A program made the position numbers and the translations under genes. Positions 1 through 6,569 of a DNA stretch of 64,000 bases are shown piece after piece; position 1 is the first letter of the stretch, and every line of letters begins with the position of its first letter. The notes under the pieces are model-generated. The model worked only from the letters and a program-made list of their open reading frames with translations. It was not told the DNA's origin and made no database searches. Origin of the DNA: Kitasatospora aureofaciens (GTDB lineage Bacteria > Actinomycetota > Actinomycetes > Streptomycetales > Streptomycetaceae); contig NZ_JAHTKP010000016.1 of assembly GCF_019192735.1 (NCBI RefSeq), positions 97,393-161,392 on the forward strand, given 5' to 3'.

Positions 1-867
1 GCCGTGGCGGCCCGGCGGATCAGCCGGATCGCCCCGGCCGCCGCACTGGCGGCGAGCAGCACCGGGTACGGCCGGGCGGGTGGCGTCGTGCGGCTGCTGG
101 CCGGGGCGGGTGCGCTCGGGGGTGGCGCGTTGCTGCTGCGCCTGGCGGCGACCAGGTCGGCCGACGAGCTGGACAAGGCGGGTCAGGCGGCGCTGCTCGG
201 GTCGCTCGTGCTGCTGGTCGCGGTCGCCCTTCTGGGGCCGCCGGTGGCGCGCGTGCTGGCCGCCGTGCTCGGCGCGCCGGTGCGGGCGCTGGCGCCAGGG
301 ACCGGGTGGCTGGCCGACGCGAACCTGCGCGGGTACGCGGCTCGGCTCTCGTCCGCGGTGGTGCCGGTCGCACTGCTGGTCGGGTTGTCGAGCACCATGT
401 TGATCACGACTCGTACCGCCGAGCACGTGGCGCGCGCGGCCGGCGCCGCGACCAGCGTCACGAAGGCCAGCGACGTCTGGCTGCGCCAGGCGGAGTTGGG
501 GCTGCTGGTCTGCTTCGCGGCTGTCTCCACGGTGAACACCCTGGTGGCGCTGACAGCGGACCGCCGCCGCGAGTTCGCGCTGCTCCGGCTGGTCGGCGGG
601 ACGCGTCGGCAGCTGCTGCGGATGCTGTCGGTCGAGGCCGTGATGACGACGGCCGTCGGGGTGCTGCTCGGCGCGGGCGTTGCCGTGGCAGCGGCGGGGG
701 CGTTCAGCAGGGCGGTGACGGGGTCGGTGGTGCCGGTGGTGCCGGGCGCGGCGTGCGGGTGGGTCGTGGCGGGCGCGGTGGTGCTGACGGTACCGGCGGT
801 GCTCGGGTCGGGGTTGCGGGCCGTGGGTGGCTCGGCGGCGGAGGTGGTGGGCGGTGAGCGTGGGTGA
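1..867 (+). CDS. FtsX-type ABC transporter permease, C-terminal part (cut by window edge)
   Basis: The reading frame is open from the first base, so the gene probably begins upstream; the GTG at 4 need not be the start. About 287 residues are visible with five or six hydrophobic segments. The block EFALLRLVGGTRRQLLRMLSVEA, between two membrane segments near residue 200, is typical of the FtsX/MacB-like permease domain, where a charged loop precedes a membrane helix. Known members are membrane subunits of ABC exporters, or of MacB/LolCDE-like systems, paired with an ATPase that would lie upstream of this window. It overlaps the kinase gene by 4 nt (GTGA at 864-867), so the two are probably translationally coupled, as in actinobacterial peptide-stress transporter/two-component loci. 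Confidence 0.8.
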   Translation, partial: AVAARRISRIAPAAALAASSTGYGRAGGVVRLLAGAGALGGGALLLRLAATRSADELDKAGQAALLGSLVLLVAVALLGPPVARVLAAVLGAPVRALAPGTGWLADANLRGYAARLSSAVVPVALLVGLSSTMLITTRTAEHVARAAGAATSVTKASDVWLRQAELGLLVCFAAVSTVNTLVALTADRRREFALLRLVGGTRRQLLRMLSVEAVMTTAVGVLLGAGVAVAAAGAFSRAVTGSVVPVVPGAACGWVVAGAVVLTVPAVLGSGLRAVGGSAAEVVGGERG

Positions 868-2114
868 GTGAGGCCAGTGCGGCGGGTGCCGGTCGGCGGC
901 GGTACCTGTCCGTCCGGGGCGGTGAGTTCGCCTTCGCGGTGCTCGGGCTGCCGCTCGGGGTGCTCGGCGGGGTCTATGCCGTCGCCGTGCTCTACGCGGG
1001 GGTGCTGCTGTCGCTCACCGTCCTCGGCCTGCCGTTCGTGGTCGTCGCCCTGGCCGGGGCGCGCGGGCTCGGCGCGCTGCACCGGCGGCTGGTGGGACGG
1101 CTCCTCGGCGAGCGAGTCGCGCCAGCGCCCGCGCTGCCCCGCCCGCACGGGGTGCTCGCGCGCGGGAAGGTGGGGCTGACCGACCCGGTCGCGTGGCGCT
1201 CGCTGCTCTATCTGCTGCTGCGGTTGCCGCTCGGGGCGCTCGGCTTCGCCGTCGCCGTCCTGCTGCCGCTCGGCTGCGGTTGGGTGATCGGCTTCCCGCT
1301 CTGGGTCCGGCTGCTGGAGCCCGGGCCGAGGGCGGTCGGCTGGCTGGACCTGGCGTCCGTACCGGTCGGGCTCGCGGTTCTGGCCGCGCTGCCTGCGGCG
1401 CTGCGCGCGGTGAGCCGCGCCAGCCGTGGCCTGGCCCGGCTGCTGCTGGGCCCGGCCAAGTCCCAGCAGCGCGTCCGCGAGCTGGAGAACGCGCGGGCCG
1501 CCCTGCTCGCCGAGAACACCGAGGGGCTCCGCCGACTCGAACGCGACCTGCACGACGGCACTCAGGCGCAGCTGGTGGCCCTCGCCATCACCCTCTCGCT
1601 CGCCGACGACGCGCTCGACGCCGCCCCCGGACCCGGTCCCGATCTGGAGCGGCTGCGCGCTCTGGTCGGCCGGGCCCGCGGCCAGACCGACGACACCATC
1701 GCGGGCCTGCGCCGGCTCACCCGGGGCATCCACCCGGTGGCGCTCGACGGCGGCCTCGGCGAGGCGCTGCCCAGCCTCACCGCCACCTCGCCGGTGCCGG
1801 TCACGATCCAGCTGGACCTGCGGGAACGGCCCGGCGAGGCGATCGAGCGTGCCGTCTACTTCTGTGCGGCCGAGCTGCTCACGAACGTCGCCAAGCACAG
1901 CGGCGCCCGCTCGGCGGAGCTGACGGCGACGGCGGCGCGCGGTCGGGTCCGGCTGACGGTCCGGGACGACGGGCGCGGCGGCGCCTCGCTCGGCGCGGGT
2001 ACGGGACTCGCGGGGCTGGCGGCCCGGCTCGCGGCCGTGGACGGCGTGCTGCGGGTGGACAGCCCGCCCGGCGGCCCGACGGTGGTCACTGCGGAGCTGC
2101 CGAGCAGGCTGTGA
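864..2114 (+). CDS. Two-component sensor histidine kinase (HisKA_3 type)
   Basis: 416 residues. The N-terminal half has several hydrophobic segments (residues about 18-60 and 110-180), like the short membrane sensor domain of NarL-family kinases. The dimerisation and phosphoacceptor box is RDLHDGTQAQL near residue 230, with the histidine in DLHDG. The HATPase_c domain follows: N-box AAELLTNVAKHSGA, then DDGRGG and a GTGLAGLAARL G-box. The kinase would autophosphorylate and pass phosphate to a LuxR-type regulator; the obvious partner is the convergent gene at 2251-2913. The GTG start overlaps the permease stop by 4 nt. Signal unknown; the neighbouring permease suggests sensing of an exported or toxic molecule (inference). 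Confidence 0.9.
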   Translation: MSEASAAGAGRRRYLSVRGGEFAFAVLGLPLGVLGGVYAVAVLYAGVLLSLTVLGLPFVVVALAGARGLGALHRRLVGRLLGERVAPAPALPRPHGVLARGKVGLTDPVAWRSLLYLLLRLPLGALGFAVAVLLPLGCGWVIGFPLWVRLLEPGPRAVGWLDLASVPVGLAVLAALPAALRAVSRASRGLARLLLGPAKSQQRVRELENARAALLAENTEGLRRLERDLHDGTQAQLVALAITLSLADDALDAAPGPGPDLERLRALVGRARGQTDDTIAGLRRLTRGIHPVALDGGLGEALPSLTATSPVPVTIQLDLRERPGEAIERAVYFCAAELLTNVAKHSGARSAELTATAARGRVRLTVRDDGRGGASLGAGTGLAGLAARLAAVDGVLRVDSPPGGPTVVTAELPSRL

Positions 2115-2250
2115 CGCGGAGCGGGCGTCGGCCGACCCGGCCTGCCTGGTTGCTGACGCTGCTTCCGGGGCGGAACGCCCAGCCCCGCGACCTCGCGGAA
2201 GCCATGTGGCATGTGAGGTCGAGTCGGCGAGAACGGCCGAGGGGAGGCGG

Positions 2251-2913
2251 CTACCCGTTCTCGGAGAGGTAGGCCAGGACGGCCTTGACCCGGCGGTTGT
2301 CGGCGTCGGTTGCGGGCAGGTCGAACTTGGTGAAGACGGCGGCCACGTGCTTCTCCACCGCGCGCTCCGAGACGGCCAGCCGGGTGGCGATCGAGCGGTT
2401 GGAGTGGCCCTGCGCCATGAGCTCCAGGACCTCGTGCTCGCGTGGCGTCAGGGCGTCGACCCGGCTGCGGTGGCCGCCGCGCATCAGGCGGGTGACGACC
2501 TCCGGGTCCAGGGCGGTGCCGCCCTCGGCGACTCGGTGCAGGGCGTCCACGAACTCCGAGGTGCGGGCGACCCGTTCCTTCAACAGGTAGCCGATGCCGG
2601 CTGCACCGTCGGCCAGGAGGCGGGCTGCCCAGGTGGTTTCCACGTGCTGGGAGAAGACCAGGATGCCGACCCCGGGCGTGCTCGCCCGGATCTCGACGGC
2701 GGCGCGGATGCCCTCGTCGGTGTGGGTGGGCGGCATCCGGATGTCGACGACGGCGACGTCGGGGCGGTGCTCGGCAACGGCGGCGATCAGGTCGGGGGCG
2801 GTCCCGGCGGTGGCGACCACCGTGCACCCGCGGGCGCCGAGGAGTTCGACCATCCCGTCCCGGAGGATCACGGAGTCCTCCGCCAGTACGACGCGGAGCG
2901 GCTTGTCGATCAT
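2251..2913 (-). CDS. NarL/LuxR-family response regulator
   Basis: 220 residues from the ATG at 2913. Longer upstream starts only add Arg/Gly-rich sequence without family resemblance. Receiver domain: acidic pair in VVLAEDS (residues 8-14), phosphoacceptor Asp57 in VAVVDIRMP, and a conserved Lys in YLLKERV. The C-terminal LuxR HTH reads LTPREHEVLELMAQGHSNRSIA and ends with VEKHVAAVFTKFDLP. It is the likely partner of the kinase at 864-2114, although the genes converge with about 136 bp between them, an unusual layout for a cognate pair. The promoter region toward 3190 carries a 15-bp inverted repeat that may be its own operator (inference). Confidence 0.92.
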   Translation of the reverse strand: MIDKPLRVVLAEDSVILRDGMVELLGARGCTVVATAGTAPDLIAAVAEHRPDVAVVDIRMPPTHTDEGIRAAVEIRASTPGVGILVFSQHVETTWAARLLADGAAGIGYLLKERVARTSEFVDALHRVAEGGTALDPEVVTRLMRGGHRSRVDALTPREHEVLELMAQGHSNRSIATRLAVSERAVEKHVAAVFTKFDLPATDADNRRVKAVLAYLSENG

Positions 2914-2946
2914 GCCGCCATTATCCGGGGCGGGCGCGGTCCCCAA

Positions 2947-3022
2947 CGGCACCGCCGAACAGCACCGCGGCCGAGCACCGCGGGGCTGCACCACCTCGCC
3001 TTGTTCATGTTCGGCGGTGCCG
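2947..3022. repeat. 15-bp perfect inverted repeat upstream of response regulator gene
   Basis: CGGCACCGCCGAACA at 2947-2961 is repeated as its exact reverse complement at 3008-3022, with a 46-nt spacer. The spacer also has two direct copies of GCACCGCGG. It lies between the response regulator start (2913) and the divergent ATPase start (3192). It could be a paired binding site or a long-stem RNA structure. No known consensus is recognised. Confidence 0.5.
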
Positions 3023-3176
3023 CCCTCCTGCTCGCGCTCGCCGTTCCCGACCGCTCGTTGCGTCGGGCGTCCGGGTCCTGACCGGACGGAGCCGGTTGGC
3101 GTGCCCCCGGTCGCGGTGATCACCCCCGCCGTCGGCCTGCTGGGAAACCCGCTGGTGGGCGCGGTCCGGGCACCCG

Positions 3177-3192
3177 TAGACTCCGGTGCTCG
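3177..3192 (+). promoter_or_regulatory. Probable -10 element (TAGACT) for a leaderless operon
   Basis: TAGACT at 3177-3182 matches the streptomycete -10 pattern and sits 9 nt before the GTG at 3192, so transcription would begin at or next to that codon. No Shine-Dalgarno sequence precedes the gene, in keeping with a leaderless mRNA. No convincing -35 box is visible. Confidence 0.45.
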
Positions 3193-4451
3193 TGACCGAG
3201 ACGACCGACGCCCTGACGCCCCGTCCCGCTGCCGCTACCGCCGCTACCGCCGCTACCGCCGTGCCCGGTTCGGGCCCGGCCGGCGACGCCGAGCTGATCG
3301 CCGCCGCCGTGGCCGCCGCCGGGCGGGGGCTGGTCGACCGGGAGACGGTGGCCGAGGTGGTGGCGCTGTGCGCCGTCGCGGGTGAGCACCTGCTGGTGAT
3401 CGGTGAGCCCGGAACGGCCAAGTCGGAGGCCGTACGGCGGGTCGCCGGGCAGCTGGGCGGGCGGTACTTCGAGTACCTGCTCGGCCGGTTCACCGAGCCG
3501 AACGAGCTGTTCGGTCCCGTCGACCTTCGCCGGCTCCGCGAAGGGCGCGTCGAGTTCGAGACCGAAGGGATGCTTCCCGAGGCCGAGATCGCCTTCCTGG
3601 ACGAGGTCTTCCTCGGCTCGACGGCCGTGCTCAACACCCTGCTCGGCCTGCTCAACGACCGGGTGTTCCGGCGTGGCCGGACGGTACTCGCCAGCCCGCT
3701 GCGGGTCTGCGTCGGAGCCGCCAACCAGCTGCCCGAGGACCCGGCCCTGGCCGCGTTCGCGGACCGCTTCGTCGCCCGGGTCTTCGTCGAACCCGTCTCC
3801 GACACCCGGCTGGAGGACCTGCTGGTGGCGGGCCGTCGTGCCGTCTCCCCTCCGGTGTCCCCGGGAGGCCCGGCCCAGTTGCTCGGCGCCCTCGACCGGC
3901 TCGCCGCCGCCGCGCGGGCCTGCGACCTGCACTCCGTCACCCCGCTGCTGGGCATCGCGCTGCGGCGCCTGCGGGCGGCCGGCGTGCCGATCAGCGACCG
4001 CCGGGCCGTCCGCTCGCAGAACCTCGTTGCGGCCGCCGCCGTGCTCGACGGGCGCGCCGCCGCCTCCGCGCGCGACCTCTGGGTGCTGCCGCTGATCGCA
4101 CCCACCGCCGACACCCAGGAGCTCGCCCGCGGCACCCTCGCGGACCTGATCGACCAGGCGGCGAACCGGAGCCTGGTCCGCACCGCCGAGGAACTCTCCC
4201 GCAGCACCGCCGCCCGCGCCGAGCGTCTCGTGCGCACCGGCACGGTTCTGCTCGCCGAGCACGCTGAGCTCGCCGAGCACGCTGAGCTCGCCGGGCATGC
4301 CCGGAACGCCGGGCTGCCCGGCGGCCGGGACGCGCGGCTGCGGCTGGAAGCCGTCCTGCGCGAGATCGACGCCGGCTTCGACCCGGCCGACCTGCCCGCC
4401 CCACTGGCCGACATACGCGCCGGGCTGGTCGCGGCGGTCGCACCCGCGTGA
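3192..4451 (+). CDS. MoxR-family AAA+ ATPase of a MoxR-vWA-beta-propeller system
   Basis: 419 residues from the GTG at 3192; a GTG two codons upstream is possible, but the -10 box at 3177 favours 3192. Walker A GEPGTAKS is at residues 71-78 and Walker B IAFLDE at about 133-138, followed by sensor-1 region VGAANQLPED and arginine-finger region FADRFVARV. Substituting Ala for the usual Gly in GxxGxAKS is characteristic of MoxR/RavA proteins. These act as ATP-driven chaperones or remodellers working with vWA proteins. The N-terminus has an Ala-Thr repeat from four 9-nt repeats, and the C-terminal part has an AEHAEL tandem repeat. It overlaps the next gene by 4 nt and leads a four-gene operon. 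Confidence 0.88.
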   Translation: MTETTDALTPRPAAATAATAATAVPGSGPAGDAELIAAAVAAAGRGLVDRETVAEVVALCAVAGEHLLVIGEPGTAKSEAVRRVAGQLGGRYFEYLLGRFTEPNELFGPVDLRRLREGRVEFETEGMLPEAEIAFLDEVFLGSTAVLNTLLGLLNDRVFRRGRTVLASPLRVCVGAANQLPEDPALAAFADRFVARVFVEPVSDTRLEDLLVAGRRAVSPPVSPGGPAQLLGALDRLAAAARACDLHSVTPLLGIALRRLRAAGVPISDRRAVRSQNLVAAAAVLDGRAAASARDLWVLPLIAPTADTQELARGTLADLIDQAANRSLVRTAEELSRSTAARAERLVRTGTVLLAEHAELAEHAELAGHARNAGLPGGRDARLRLEAVLREIDAGFDPADLPAPLADIRAGLVAAVAPA

Positions 4452-4852
4452 CCACCGTCCAGCTCCGTTGGGAACGACGCGAACCGCCGCTGCCCACCAC
4501 GGCCGTGCTCGCCCTCGGCGACGGCGTCCCCGCGCTTGCCGCCGCCACCCGTGACCGCCTCCGTGCCGGCGCCCGCCTGGGCGTCGTGGCGGACGACACC
4601 GCTCTGCTCGTGCTCGGCGCGGCCGAGGACCTGCCGTGGGCCGACGGCGCCCGCTACCTGGGGCGCGACGGCGAGCTGCTGGTCCCCACCACGGCCCGGT
4701 TGAGGCCCGCCGCCGGCCTGTGGCGGGCCGCGCTCGGTGCGGTGGACGGGCAGGTGTGCGTGCTGGTGCCGGGCCATGCGCTGGTCGCCGACGTGCCGCG
4801 GGCGGGGGCCGATCCGGAGGCGCTGGAGCCGTACGTTCGGGGGTTGGCGTGA
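4448..4852 (+). CDS. Small bpX-like component of the MoxR-vWA-propeller system (bpX5-like)
   Basis: 134 residues, no signal peptide or membrane segment. The GTG overlaps the ATPase stop by 4 nt. The beta-rich pattern (LRWERREPPLPTTAVLALGD, then LVVPTTARLRPAAGLWRAALG) and the position between the MoxR and vWA genes fit the small bpX-type accessory domain described for MoxR-vWA-beta-propeller ternary systems. The family number (bpX5) is from memory and was not tested. Its job is unknown; it is probably a structural partner of the neighbouring proteins. A profile search would settle the family. Confidence 0.6.
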   Translation: MTTVQLRWERREPPLPTTAVLALGDGVPALAAATRDRLRAGARLGVVADDTALLVLGAAEDLPWADGARYLGRDGELLVPTTARLRPAAGLWRAALGAVDGQVCVLVPGHALVADVPRAGADPEALEPYVRGLA

Positions 4853-4895
4853 TGACCGCAGGTGTGTCTGCCACGACTCTCCGGAGGGTGTCGCG

Positions 4896-6569
4896 ATGAC
4901 CGCCGGACTGCCTGCCCCGCTCACGCCGTGGGCGGCTGCCCTCGCCGTCCTCGCGCCCGAACTCGCCGATGCCCTCGGCCCGTTGGTGCGACGCCTGGAC
5001 ACCCTCGTCGGCGCGCGCGAACCCATCGCCGACGCCATGGGTACCCCGGACGGCTTCGGCGGCCTCGCCCGCACTGGGCGCCCCGACCAGCTGCTGCCTT
5101 CCGAATGGCTGCTCGCCGAGGAGTTCCCGGACGAGTTCCTGCGCCGCCATGCGGAGCGCGAACTGCTGTACGCCGCCCCCGAGTTGCGGGCCGCGACCAC
5201 CCGCGGCCGGGTCGTCGCCCTGGTCGACGCGGGCCCCGCCCAGGCCGGTGCCGGCCGGCTCGTCCAACTCGCCGCGCTGCTGGTGCTGCACAGTCGCGCC
5301 ACCGCCCGCGGCACCGAGCTGCTGGTCGGCGTCCTCGGCGACCCGCCTGGTCGCCTGCTCGACGGGAGCATCGCCCAGTTGCTGCCGCGCTGGCTCTCCG
5401 CGCGCCGGTCGGTCGACCCCACCCCCGAGGACGTCCGGAGCGCCGAGGAGGCGCTCGACGAGGGCGACCGGGCGTGGCTGCTCACCTCCCGGCGCCTCGG
5501 CGACCTGCTCCCCGCCCGCGGGCGGGTGGTGACCAGCGAGGAGACGGGCTGGGGCCCCGACGGCGCGGCTCGGGTCACGATCCGGCTGGACGGCGGCGCC
5601 GGCGCCGAACTGCCGCTGCCCACCGGCCGGATCGCCGTCCGGGCGCTGCGCGGCGCCGCGTTCCGGCAGCCCACCACGGTCGCCGCGCCGCTGCCCGCCA
5701 GCGGGGGAGCGCTGCCCGCGTTCACCACGGACTCCACGACGCTGCTCGCGCGCGGCCACCAGTCGTCCGTCCTACTCGCGGTGAGGCTGTCGCCCCGCAT
5801 GGTGCACATGGTGGGGAGCGTCCGGCCGCGGCGGCACGAACTCCCCGGGCAGGTGGTCGCCGCCGGACGCACCGGCCGGCGGCTGCTCGCGCTCTACGCT
5901 CAGTACGACCGGCTGTCGCTCTACGTCAGCGGCCGAGAGATCCATGAACGCCGCCAGTACAACGTCGAGTTGGGCGACCTGGGGCTCGACCGCCCGGCGC
6001 TCGCCGACCTCGCGAACCACCCGGTCCTGCCGTTGCTGCGGGACGGCGACGACCTGCTCGTCCCGGTGGCCGGGCACTGGCGGCGGATCGCGCCCGGCGG
6101 TCGGGTCACCATCGACGGTCCGGTGGTGTCGACCCGGGGCGGCGAGCCGTTCCTCCGCGCGCGCGAGCCACGGCTGTTCGGCGGCGAGATCCCGCCCGGG
6201 GTGGAGGAGTGCGAGCACCTCGTGCACGGCGCCGGGATCCTCGCGTGGTCCGAGGACGGGCACGGGTGGGACATCCGCATGCCGGCGGGCGAACGCCGAT
6301 TCCTCGAACTGCCGGATGGCGGTGATGTGATCGCGGTCGCCGAGGAGAACGGAGCACCCGTCCTCATCACGTGCACCCGTAGCGCCCGCCTTGTCCGCAG
6401 CGTCCGCCAGGGCCTCGTCCGCACGCTCACCAGCTTCTCCGGCGGTGTCGCCCCGCCCGCCGTCCACCCGATCTGGCCGATGATCGCTGCCGAGCCCCGG
6501 CCGGGCCGGTTGAAGACGGGGAACGCCCTGACCGGAAAGGTCCTTCTCGCGATCAGGAGCAGCGAGTGA
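4896..6569 (+). CDS. vWA-like protein with degenerate MIDAS and beta-rich C-terminus (ternary system component)
   Basis: 557 residues from the ATG at 4896, preceded by GGAGG at 4883-4887; longer in-frame starts are Arg-rich shadow. The N-terminal region (REPIADAMGTPDGFGGLARTG, then a Rossmann-like stretch RVVALVDAGPAQAGAGRLVQLAALLVLH at about residues 105-135) looks like a vWA fold in which the metal-site DxSxS is replaced by DAGPA. From about residue 290 the protein is beta-strand rich (HMVGSVRPRRHELPGQ, LLALYAQYDRLSLYVSGREI), as expected for propeller blades. In known systems the vWA protein bridges the MoxR ATPase and the propeller effector. It overlaps the next gene by 4 nt. Confidence 0.7.
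   Translation: MTAGLPAPLTPWAAALAVLAPELADALGPLVRRLDTLVGAREPIADAMGTPDGFGGLARTGRPDQLLPSEWLLAEEFPDEFLRRHAERELLYAAPELRAATTRGRVVALVDAGPAQAGAGRLVQLAALLVLHSRATARGTELLVGVLGDPPGRLLDGSIAQLLPRWLSARRSVDPTPEDVRSAEEALDEGDRAWLLTSRRLGDLLPARGRVVTSEETGWGPDGAARVTIRLDGGAGAELPLPTGRIAVRALRGAAFRQPTTVAAPLPASGGALPAFTTDSTTLLARGHQSSVLLAVRLSPRMVHMVGSVRPRRHELPGQVVAAGRTGRRLLALYAQYDRLSLYVSGREIHERRQYNVELGDLGLDRPALADLANHPVLPLLRDGDDLLVPVAGHWRRIAPGGRVTIDGPVVSTRGGEPFLRAREPRLFGGEIPPGVEECEHLVHGAGILAWSEDGHGWDIRMPAGERRFLELPDGGDVIAVAEENGAPVLITCTRSARLVRSVRQGLVRTLTSFSGGVAPPAVHPIWPMIAAEPRPGRLKTGNALTGKVLLAIRSSE

Noticed and set aside
3005..5872. 955-codon open frame on the minus strand opposite the MoxR and vWA genes
   Set aside because: Ser/Arg/Pro-rich, low-complexity shadow with no family motifs or ribosome-binding site; the + strand genes explain the DNA.
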